Assembly: GCF_014858005.1 (NCBI RefSeq)
Contig: NZ_JACYOT010000015.1
Coordinates: forward strand, 1-64,000
Direction: 5' to 3'
Origin: Propioniciclava soli
GTDB taxonomy: Bacteria; Actinomycetota; Actinomycetes; Propionibacteriales; Propionibacteriaceae
Length of the DNA: 64,000 nt
Under the pieces are notes generated by a model. That model worked only from the letters and a program-made list of their open reading frames with translations, had not been told where the DNA came from and did not search any database. Numbering within the stretch: position 1 is the first letter of the stretch; each line of letters begins with the position of its first letter. This document shows positions 6,636 to 13,998 of the stretch, one piece after another. Both the position numbers and the translations under genes were made by a program.

Positions 6636-9600
6636 TCAGGCGAGGACGTGCACCTCGCCGACGCTCCACCACGCGGTGTCGCTCGAACCGGTCTGCCGCA
6701 CCTGGACGTAGCGCACCTGCTGGGGGTCGAACTCGGCCAGCAGCACCGGCCCGTACCCCTGGCCGGTCGCCACCTTGGCCCACCCGTCGCCGTTCGACAC
6801 ATAGATGTCGTAACCGCGCGCGTGGTCCCGTCCGGCTTCCATCGGGCCGGAGGTGATGACCTGCACGGCGCGGGCCGTGCGGGTGGCGCCCAGGTCGATC
6901 TGGAACCACTCGCCACCCGCAGTGGCAGTCCCGGACGCCCAGCGGGTCGTGAGCCGGTCGTCGATCCCGTTTGCCGGGTCGCCGTCGCCGACCGGTTGGG
7001 TGGTGGCCGTCCACCCGTGCTGCGGCAACCGCGTCAGGCGGGATGTCGTCTCCCGCGGTCCGAAGACGTCCACCTCGGCGATCGACCAGAAGTTGGACGC
7101 GGCCGGCAGCGTCTGGACGGCCCGGATGAAGCGTGCTTCGGACACAGGGAACAGCACGAGGTTGGCGGCGGCCAGGCCCTCGACGTCGGCGACCGTGCGC
7201 CACCGGACGCCGTCGTGCGACAACTGCACCTTGGTGGCCCGTCCCCGGTCGCCGGCGTACGGGCCGCTGTCGAGCCGCAGCCCGTTCACCCATCGGTTCG
7301 CCCCCAGATCCACCTGGAACCAGTGGCCGTCGGCCTGGGCGGCGCCACTCGTCCAGCGGGTGGCCGGATCGCCGTCGAGCGCCGCGTTCGGGCTCGTGGC
7401 GTCGCCGCTGTGGGACGCCGCGGCCGTCCACCCCTGACGCGTCAGCGGTGGTTCGGCGAGCCGGAGCAGCCGGAACTCGTGGATGGTCCATGGGTTGACC
7501 TCCCACGCCACCTGCAGGGTGATGCGGAGGTGACGCGCCGTCCGCGTCCCGAGCCAGACGTGGGAATCGCCCGTCTGCCCGTTGCCGCGCGCGACGACAT
7601 CGCTCCACGTGGTGCCGTCGTCGGAGGTCTGGACGATGTAGGCCCGTGCGAAGTCTCCGCTGTTCACGTGGGAGTTCAGGTGGATCGCGTTGAAGGTGCG
7701 CGGCCTGCCCAGGTCGACCTGGAACCACTGCCCGGGTGCTTGCGCGACACCGGTCGTCCACGCGGTGGACGCCGAGCCGTCGAGGGCCTGGCCCGGCGCG
7801 TGGCCGGCCGCCGTGTGCGAGGCCGACGCGGTGGTGGTGAGGCCACCGGCGAGCGGGAGGACGCCGCGTCCGGCGTTGAACACCGACACCTCGCCGATGG
7901 ACCACCACCGGGGGGCACTCGCCGTGAGGCTGATGCGCACGTGGCGCGCCGACTGCGGTGGAAGGGTGATGGTGGTCAGCGCCGGCGTGCCGGCGCCCCG
8001 GGCGACGACGGGCCCCCAGGTCGTCCCGTCCACCGACGTCTGCACCGCGTACCCAGCAGGGAAGTCGGAGGGGTACTCCATCTGGTTCAGCGTCACCTGG
8101 TCGAAGGTCCGGACCGCGCCGAGGTCGACGACGAACGACTGGCCGGGCGCCTGGTCGACCCCGGACATCCAGCGGGTGGCCGACTGGCCGTCGATCGCCT
8201 GCCGCGCGGTGTAGGCGTCATGGGTGTGGGACGCCGTGGCGGCCCACCCCGTCCGGGGCACTGCGTCACCCACCGTGGGGGAGAGGACATAGGTGGCGAT
8301 CGTGTCGCCGGGGAGGGTGTCGGTGAAGGCGCCATCAGGCGTGGCGACCCGCACGGTGGCCGGGGGCGTGTTCTCCACGGTGGTGATGTAGCGGGTGTCG
8401 GGGCGGTTCACGACGATCACCACCACCGTGCCATCGGGGTTGCGGAAGGCCACGTTGGTGAGATTCCCGATGCGACCCGGGCTGTCGATCCGCTGGGCCC
8501 CGAGCTGCAGGTGCCGCGAGAACGCGCCGTGGATGTAGTAGTACGTGTTCAGCTCGAAGTTGCTCGGGTCGCCCGGTTTGGGCCAGATGACCGGGGGCGT
8601 GTCGGCGTCCGGGTCGGACCGGTTGACGGGCATGTCCTGCCACCAGCCGGGCCCGGCGTTGTACAACACGCCGTCACGGGTCGAGAACTCGAACATCATG
8701 CCCCAGCCGTTGTAGGAGCTCAGCCCGGCCCGGAGGTACTCGATCAGCTTGTTCGCGCCCTGGGTGATCTCGGTCAGGTGGCCCGATTCGGTGGGCCACT
8801 GCGCGTGGACCGCCTCGGCCGTCCACAAGGGCTGGCCGTCGTAGTTGTGGTAGCCGACGCCGTCCACGTCGTCACGCCCCCCCGGGGTCGTGAGCAGCTC
8901 GTCGACCACGCCGAAGGCGGTGTGTTGGTTGTCGTCGATGCCCCAGATCTGCGTCGTGATGCCTGCCGCCCGGAAGGCGTCCTTGAGGACGGCGGCGAAT
9001 TCGGACCCCTGCTCGGGCGTCCAGCAGTTCGTGGGATAGGTGCGCGCGATGTCCGGCTCGTTCTGCAGGGACACGACCGAGATGGGGATGCCGAGGGCGC
9101 GGTAGGCCTCGATGTACTTGACGTAGTACTGGGCGAGCACGGGGTAGTAGTCGACGCCGGAACCCGTGGCGGCGCCGTGGTGCACGGTGTGCCAGTTGGC
9201 CGGCATCGCGTGGCAGTGGGCGTTGTCGGGGGCCACGATGCTGTTGCTGGTCTTCATCCAGGCCGGCGGTGACCACATCGAGGCGAACAGGCGCACCTCC
9301 GGGTTGATGCGCAGGATGTCCTGGATCACCGCGATCTTGCCGTCGTCGATGTCGCGTTATATCGAGAAGCTGGCGAGGGTGGGGTCCGGGACGCCGCCGT
9401 TGTCGGCGTACGTCCAAAACCCCGTGGTCTTGGCCGTGCGGCAGAAGTCGGCGCATCCGATGGTGGTGCGCATCAGATTGAAGTTGTTGCCGTTCGCCTC
9501 CGAGAACAGGGCCTGGAGCGCCGCCTCCCGGTTGGCCGGGCTCAGCCGCATCAGGTGGTAGATCGTCGTGTCCTCCAGGGTGGAGCCGAAGCCCTCCCAC

Positions 9601-9851
9601 GACTGGTGGGTGATCGACGGGTCGACGATGAGCGTGGTCGTGGCGGCGTCCGTCATCGGGCCGAGCGTCTTGTCGGGCTGCGGGCTGAGCCGGTACAGGC
9701 CCTCGTCCTCGTTGTACGAGGTGTAGGTGACCGCGACCCTGCCGCCCGCGGCGGTGCTGGCGTCGGCGTCCGGAACGGGGTGGACGCAGCCCAGCACGGT
9801 GCCGAGGAGCGCACTGAGGGTGACCAGGGAGGCAACAGGCTTGAACTTCAC
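6636..9851 (-). pseudogene. Secreted GH30 glycosidase with four discoidin-like domains, split by an in-frame TAA
   Basis: One continuous frame of 1071 codons is interrupted only at codon 165 by TAA (9357-9359). The GTG start at 9851 follows AAGGAG; residues 1-30 are a signal sequence with VLGC at 19-22 that may be a lipobox. Residues 35-515 are a GH30 (glucosylceramidase-like TIM-barrel plus beta-sandwich) domain with the acid/base Glu in SLQNEPD (codon 265) and the likely nucleophile in HLTEI (codon 361). Four F5/8C (CBM32-like) domains follow at about 530-660, 665-795, 800-935 and 940-1071, each with (D)LG...W-IGE-style signatures. The stop replaces what the family shows as SFSI(E/D)RDI, so it looks like a recent nonsense change. 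Restart at GTG 9329 would give a cytoplasmic, truncated enzyme. Sequencing error or readthrough are alternatives. Confidence 0.85.
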
Positions 9852-9897
9852 GACGCTCCTTTGCGCGGGCTCGGTGATGAATGACCGCCACCGTGGG

Positions 9898-9909
9898 TGG
9901 CACGTGTCA
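9898..9909. promoter_or_regulatory. LacI-type operator O4 before the GH30 gene
   Basis: TGGCACGTGTCA, identical to O3 and to O1 reversed. On the minus strand the site includes CTGACA, a -35-like sequence, as at the importer promoter. It lies about 47 bp before the GTG start of the GH30 frame. Confidence 0.82.
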
Positions 9910-10032
9910 GTGCTGAGTGTGGAGGGCAGGCGTGGGGCGCGTCAAGGGTGCTGCCGGTCGGGGTCGTCCGGGGTCTGTCGAGGCCGAAGGTCTCGTGGCC
10001 GGGCTCAACGGCCTCGTGGTGCTCCTCGGCCC

Positions 10033-10038
10033 TATGAT
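10033..10038 (+). promoter_or_regulatory. -10 box of the DUF1761 gene, leaderless arrangement
   Basis: TATGAT ends 6 nt before the GTG start at 10045, and no Shine-Dalgarno sequence is present. Confidence 0.5.
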
Positions 10039-10044
10039 GCGCCG

Positions 10045-10473
10045 GTGAGCATTCCCGAGATCAACTACTGGGCCGTCCTCGCCGCCGTGATCGCGTCGAT
10101 GGTGGTGGGCTTCGTCTTCTACCACCCCAAGGTCATGGGCACCCGTTGGATGGCGGCGGTGGGCCACACCGACGCATCGGTGAGCGCCGGACCCAAGCCG
10201 TGGGTGTACCCCTCGATCATGGTGGCCAGTTTCGTCACCGCGTGGGTGCTGGCCGGCGCGGCCTGGCTGGCCCAGGAGTTCTACGGTGGCTCGTTTCTCG
10301 TGAACGCCCTCGTCACGGCTCTGATTCTGTGGGTGGGGCTCACCGCCTCGCGCTTCTTCGTGCACGACGTGTTCGAGCCCCGTGGCCTCCGAGTGACGCC
10401 CTACACGCTGCTCAACGAGTTCGTGACGATCATGGCGATGGCCTTGGCCATCGGGTTGCTGCCACCGGGCTGA
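10045..10473 (+). CDS. DUF1761 small integral membrane protein
   Basis: A 142-residue membrane protein of the DUF1761 family, function unknown. It has four hydrophobic segments (about 8-25, 55-75, 85-105 and 120-138). The N-terminal INYWAVLAAVIASMVVGFVFY followed by HPKVMGTRWM is the family signature. The GTG start is set by the TATGAT -10 six bases upstream; longer frames have no homologous sequence. No functional link to neighbours is visible. Confidence 0.8.
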   Translation: MSIPEINYWAVLAAVIASMVVGFVFYHPKVMGTRWMAAVGHTDASVSAGPKPWVYPSIMVASFVTAWVLAGAAWLAQEFYGGSFLVNALVTALILWVGLTASRFFVHDVFEPRGLRVTPYTLLNEFVTIMAMALAIGLLPPG

Positions 10474-10585
10474 GCCCTCCGGGGCGGCGTCGAGGTGCCC
10501 GGCCCGCCTGAGCGCCGGGAACGACGACCACGTCCGGCCGCACCTGGAGGCACCACGGTGGGCACCCTGGTGATTCACTGGGCGT

Positions 10586-10978
10586 GTGGAGATCATCGAG
10601 GTCGACGAGCGGGACAGCTCGTGGGAGAACGACTGCCCGCGCTTCCGGGTCTACCTGCATGGCAGCGGTCCGGACGCCACCCACGGCTAGACCTCCACCC
10701 ACGACCTCACCGACTGCGACCTGCTGCAGGCCCTCGACTGGGCGCAGCGCGAGGCGGCCGGGCGGCTCACGTATGCCATCGCGTTGGTCGTGGACGACGC
10801 CGAGCTCGCCCGGCACGACCCGGAGCATGGCCGAGGTCTGGTCTGGCTGATCGGTCGTGATGGCAACGACGACCCGGGCGACGCTGACACGCGCGACCTT
10901 CGCCTGGCGGACGCCCAGCGGCGCATGCTCGCGCGGCGGCGCGACCCGGTCGGCGTCCCCGTGGCCGATCGGTGCTGA
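10586..10978 (+). pseudogene. Small conserved actinobacterial protein broken by an in-frame TAG
   Basis: The frame starts VEIIEVDERDSSWENDCPRF and continues in the same frame as STHDLTDCDLLQALDWAQ and GRGLVWLIGRDGNDDP to a stop at 10976-10978, 130 codons in total. It resembles a small uncharacterised protein common in actinobacteria whose ends read MEIIEVDERDSSWEND and GLVWLxGxDGND. A TAG at 10688-10690 interrupts it after residue 34, where family members as I recall them have a Trp or Ser. Both halves keep coding character, so the stop is probably recent or an error. Confidence 0.65.
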
Positions 10979-11031
10979 GCGCGGGCGCACCCCGACCGTG
11001 CCGCCCGAGGCGGCGTCCCGACCGCCCGGGA

Positions 11032-11061
11032 TTGCTCTGGCACCGACGACGCTGCCAGACT
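11032..11061 (+). promoter_or_regulatory. Possible promoter of the ABC-F gene and leader
   Basis: TTGCTC (11032-11037) and CAGACT (11056-11061) are 18 bp apart. The boxes are weak matches, offered because they fit the start of the leader described next. Confidence 0.3.
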
Positions 11062-11094
11062 GGCGGGGTCGCATCCCCGAGGTGAGGATCTCCT

Positions 11095-11118
11095 GTGACC
11101 GATCGCAGCAGCCGCTGA
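11095..11118 (+). CDS. Putative 7-codon leader peptide of the ABC-F gene
   Basis: GTG ACC GAT CGC AGC AGC CGC TGA encodes VTDRSSR, preceded by GAGG about 7 nt upstream. Its end and stop codon overlap one of two CGCTGAC copies (11113-11119, 11124-11130) that can compete for the GTCAGCG strand of the hairpin before the ABC-F start. ABC-F ribosome-protection genes are often regulated by stalled leader peptides; here this is inference from layout only. Confidence 0.35.
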   Translation: MTDRSSR

Positions 11119-11161
11119 CACCGCGCTGACCCTGAGCGTCGCCTGCTGCCCGCGGGCCCGC

Positions 11162-11178
11162 GTCAGCGCCCCGCTGAC
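11162..11178 (+). promoter_or_regulatory. Hairpin before the ABC-F start, possible attenuator
   Basis: GTCAGCG (11162-11168), loop CCC, CGCTGAC (11172-11178): a perfect 7-bp stem ending 14 nt before the ATG. The same 3' strand occurs twice upstream, so alternative pairing with 11113-11119 or 11124-11130 is possible. Confidence 0.5.
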
Positions 11179-11192
11179 GATCGGAGACCCGC

Positions 11193-12794
11193 ATGCCTCA
11201 CCCCATCACCTTTCATCACGTCCGGCTGGCTTGGCCGGACGGCACCGTTCAATTCGACGATCTCACCACGAGCTTCTCCGACGGCCGCACCGGCATCGTC
11301 GGAGACAACGGCTCGGGGAAGACCACGCTCGCGCGCCTGGTGACGCGTGACCTCACCCCGACGTCGGGGGACGTCGACGTCGTGGGCGACGTCGCCCACC
11401 TGCCGCAGACCGTCACCACCACCCCGGGTGCGACGCTGGCGGACCTGCTCGGCGTCCGCGCCACGCTCGACGCGTTGGCCGCGATCGAGGGCGGATCGGT
11501 CCACGAGGCGCACTACGACACGGTCGGCTCCGACTGGGATCTGCCCGAACGCACCCGCGCCGAGCTGGACGCGGTGGGCCTCGCCATCGAGCTCGACCGA
11601 CCCGTGGCAGCGATGTCGGGAGGGGAAGTAGTCCTCGCCGCCCTCGTCGGCCTGCGGCTCGCGCGGACGCCCGTCGTGGTGCTCGACGAACCCACTAACA
11701 ACCTCGACCGCCCCACCAGGCGCGCCCTGTACTCCCTGGTGGGACGCTGGTCGGGCACCCTGCTCGTCATCTCCCACGACGCCGAGCTGCTCAACCACAT
11801 GGACGCCATCGCGGAGGTCCGCGACGGGGCCGTCACCGTGTACGGCGGCACGTTCGACGAGTACACCGAGCAGGTGGCCACCGAGCAGGCTGCGGCGCAG
11901 CGCGCCGTCCAGACCGCGCAGGGCGCGCTGCGTGTCGAGCGGCGTCAGGTGGCGCTGGCCGAGCAGCGCATCGCCCGCAACGAGCGCATCGGTCGATCCC
12001 GCCGGGCCGAGGGTCAGGGCAAGGCCGCGGCCGACTTCTACCGCAACCGCGCGGAGAAGAAGTCCGGACGCCTACGCGCCGAGGCGTCCGACAAGGTGGA
12101 GGCCGCCCGGGCCGCCGTGGACGCCGCGGAGGACCGGTTGCGCGACGACGAGGGCGTCCGCATCGACCTGCCCGACCCGGGGGTCGGGGCGGGGCGGCGG
12201 CTGGCCGAATTCATCGTGGGTGATGTGGTGCACGCGCTGGTAGGCCCCGAACGGGTCGCGCTCGTGGGCCGCAACGGGGCCGGAAAGACGCTGCTGCTCG
12301 AGAGCCTGCTCGGTCGAAAGGCGCCGTCCGGGCCGGTGGTGCCCCGGCTGCTGACCGACCGCGTCGGCTACCTGCCCCAGCGTCTGGCCGCGGACGCCGG
12401 CACGACCGCCCTGGAGCGGGTGGCGGCCTTGGCGCCCACCGTCCCCGCGGGGGAGCTGCGCAACCGGCTGGCGCGGTTTCGGCTGCGGCGCGATGACGTG
12501 TTCCGGCCGCTGAACACCCTGTCTGGTGGCGAGCGGTTCCGCGTCGAGCTGGCCGCCCTGCTGCTCGCCGAGCCCCCGGCGCAGCTGCTGGTGCTCGACG
12601 AGCCGACCAACAATCTCGACCGCCGTACCGTCGACGTGCTGGTCGAGGCGCTGGCGTCCTATCGCGGGGGGCTGTTGGTGGTGAGCCACGACGACGATTT
12701 CCTCACCCGGCTGGGGGTGGCACGTCACCTGGAGCTCGGCGACGGGGCCCTCAAGGACGTCGGCGTCGACCCGCCGGCCGGAGGTGAGGCCTGA
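11193..12794 (+). CDS. ABC-F family ATPase (ribosome-associated translation factor/resistance type)
   Basis: A 533-residue soluble protein with two ABC cassettes and no membrane segments. Cassette 1: Walker A GDNGSGKTT (about 37), signature MSGGE, Walker B VVVLDEPTNNLD (about 165). A charged linker rich in Arg/Lys and Glu (about 230-310) is the interdomain arm that reaches into the ribosome. Cassette 2: GRNGAGKTLL (about 360), LSGGERFRVELA, LLVLDEPTNNLD. The family acts on ribosomes, either as housekeeping factors or as antibiotic protection proteins; which applies here is undecided. The ATG at 11193 has CGGAGA upstream. A leader peptide and hairpin upstream suggest induced expression. Confidence 0.9.
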   Translation: MPHPITFHHVRLAWPDGTVQFDDLTTSFSDGRTGIVGDNGSGKTTLARLVTRDLTPTSGDVDVVGDVAHLPQTVTTTPGATLADLLGVRATLDALAAIEGGSVHEAHYDTVGSDWDLPERTRAELDAVGLAIELDRPVAAMSGGEVVLAALVGLRLARTPVVVLDEPTNNLDRPTRRALYSLVGRWSGTLLVISHDAELLNHMDAIAEVRDGAVTVYGGTFDEYTEQVATEQAAAQRAVQTAQGALRVERRQVALAEQRIARNERIGRSRRAEGQGKAAADFYRNRAEKKSGRLRAEASDKVEAARAAVDAAEDRLRDDEGVRIDLPDPGVGAGRRLAEFIVGDVVHALVGPERVALVGRNGAGKTLLLESLLGRKAPSGPVVPRLLTDRVGYLPQRLAADAGTTALERVAALAPTVPAGELRNRLARFRLRRDDVFRPLNTLSGGERFRVELAALLLAEPPAQLLVLDEPTNNLDRRTVDVLVEALASYRGGLLVVSHDDDFLTRLGVARHLELGDGALKDVGVDPPAGGEA

Positions 12795-12796
12795 CT

Positions 12797-13191
12797 TGCC
12801 GGCCGCGACCCTGCCGCTGGCGCTGCGTCCCTGCTGTTGGCGCCGCGACCCTGCCGCTGGCACCGCGACCCTGACGAGAACGCACGACCCTAGCGTTGCA
12901 GCGCTGGGGTGGTGGACGGACGGCAGGGCGGCGACGTTGGGGGCAGGGAGACGGACTCACGGGCAGGGTGGCGAGGCGTCTGCCAGGGAAGCGGCGTTAG
13001 GGGCAGGGAGGCGGACTTACGGGCAGGGTGGCGAGGCGTCCGCCAGGGGAGGCGGCCTTACCGGCAGGGCCCCTCAGCCGACGCCGCGCCCGCCGCCGCA
13101 GCCCACGCCGCACCCCGGCTCCCTACGCGCTGCCGCCCTCAGCCCGCCGCGCTCATTCGGCCCCTCAACCGGCCAGACCCCAGCTACCTGG
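12797..13191. other. Repeat-rich gap between ABC-F and NUDIX genes
   Basis: No credible gene. The left part has imperfect repeats of GCGACCCTGCCGCTGGC (about 12800-12890), then the 60-bp tandem repeat described separately, then C-rich low-complexity sequence to 13191. The region lies between the ends of two convergent genes. Confidence 0.6.
12941..13060. repeat. 60-bp direct tandem repeat, two copies plus partial units
   Basis: Copies at 12941-13000 and 13001-13060 begin GGGCAGGGAG and agree at roughly nine of ten positions; internal GGCAGGG blocks recur about every 20 bases and partial units flank both sides. It is intergenic, so it is either a recombination product or a DNA-level element. 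Confidence 0.85.
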
Positions 13192-13737
13192 TCACGGCCG
13201 CGGTCGCCGGGCCGCCCAGTGGGCGAGCTCCCTTGTGTCGGGCCGGAAATCCTCGGGCGGGGCGTCGAGGTAGAACCAGCGCAGATCTCGGGATTCTTCG
13301 CTGCGGACGGCCACGGCGTCCGCCGGCGCCCAGGCGACGAAGCGCACGTCGAAGTGGCGGGTCGGCGGGGAGTTCTTGCAGGTGATGGGATGCACCGACA
13401 ACTGCACCGGCTCGGGGTCGATCACCAACCCCTCGATGCCGGATTCCTCGGTCGCCTCGCGCAGCGCCGCCGCGAGCAGCGAACCGTCCTCCGGCTCGAG
13501 GTGACCGCCAAGCTGCACCCACAGACCGATGCGGGGGTGCAGCGTCAACAGCATGCGGCCACCGGTCGCGTCCAGCACGAGGGTGGACGCCGTGATGTGA
13601 CCCGGCGTGCAGGTGCGGGCGCAGGCGTCCGGGCGGGCCAGGAGCAACCCGACGTAGGCCTCGCGCAACGCCGCCTGCTCCCACGTGGGCGGCTCCCAGG
13701 TGCGCAGCGTGGCCAGGACGTCGTCGTGGATCGGCAT
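13192..13737 (-). CDS. NUDIX hydrolase
   Basis: A 181-residue NUDIX hydrolase, which cleaves nucleoside diphosphates linked to another moiety. The NUDIX box is GGHLEPEDGSLLAAALREAT followed by EESGI at about residues 77-101; its spacing is one residue longer than the canonical G-x5-E-x7-REUxEExGU, as in the GGHxEPGD subgroup. The start MPIHDDVLATL at 13737 removes a tail read from the palindromic repeat upstream. The substrate cannot be read. It is divergent from the amylopullulanase with the first 48-bp palindrome between them. Confidence 0.85.
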   Translation of the reverse strand: MPIHDDVLATLRTWEPPTWEQAALREAYVGLLLARPDACARTCTPGHITASTLVLDATGGRMLLTLHPRIGLWVQLGGHLEPEDGSLLAAALREATEESGIEGLVIDPEPVQLSVHPITCKNSPPTRHFDVRFVAWAPADAVAVRSEESRDLRWFYLDAPPEDFRPDTRELAHWAARRPRP

Positions 13738-13800
13738 GCGCGCATCCTCCCACGGCGCCTTCCCCCACGGCGTACCGTCCCGGCGCCCAGCCTCTCCGTG

Positions 13801-13834
13801 CCGGTGCGCACCGGTGCGCACCCGTGCGCACCCG
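13801..13834. repeat. Short 10-bp tandem repeat
   Basis: CCGGTGCGCA occurs twice and CCCGTGCGCA once in direct succession, ending just before the 48-bp palindrome. Confidence 0.8.
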
Positions 13835-13836
13835 CC

Positions 13837-13884
13837 TTTGGACCCGAGCACATGGCGCCATGGCGCCATTTCCTCGGGTCCAAA
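13837..13884. repeat. 48-bp palindromic element, copy 1 (two mismatches)
   Basis: Starts TTTGGACCCGAGCACATGGC and ends with the near-perfect reverse complement, centred on GGCGCCATGGCGCC. Two bases in the left arm (C and C in GAGCAC) break the symmetry that copy 2 has in full. Both copies are followed by TGCCG. This copy lies between the divergent NUDIX and amylopullulanase genes. Confidence 0.93.
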
Positions 13885-13924
13885 TGCCGGTCCGGGGTCG
13901 CCGTGGGGGATCGTCCTGCGGGTG

Positions 13925-13954
13925 TTGTGCTCCGGGGCGGCACGGGCCTAGGTT
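13925..13954 (+). promoter_or_regulatory. Probable amylopullulanase promoter
   Basis: TTGTGC (13925-13930) and TAGGTT (13949-13954) are 18 bp apart, 45 bp before the ATG at 13999. An imperfect repeat CCTGCGGG/CCTCCGCAGG flanks it. Confidence 0.45.
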
Positions 13955-13998
13955 GGGCCTCCGCAGGTTTCACCGGATCCCTCTCCCAGGAGTTCGCA

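Noticed and set aside
6597..9272. 891-codon plus-strand open frame opposite the GH30 gene
   Set aside because: It mirrors the GH30 codons, has Arg/Gly/Pro-rich low-complexity translation and no family motifs; a GC-rich antisense shadow.
9357..9359. Selenocysteine or pyrrolysine recoding at the GH30 stop
   Set aside because: The codon is TAA, not TGA or TAG, and no insertion element or residue conservation suggests recoding.
12941..13060. CRISPR array
   Set aside because: The 60-bp repeat is directly tandem with no unique spacers, and no cas genes are present.
12784..13998. Extension of the amylopullulanase to an ATG near 12784
   Set aside because: The extension crosses tandem repeats, the NUDIX gene and a palindrome; a signal peptide starts at 13999 with a ribosome-binding site.
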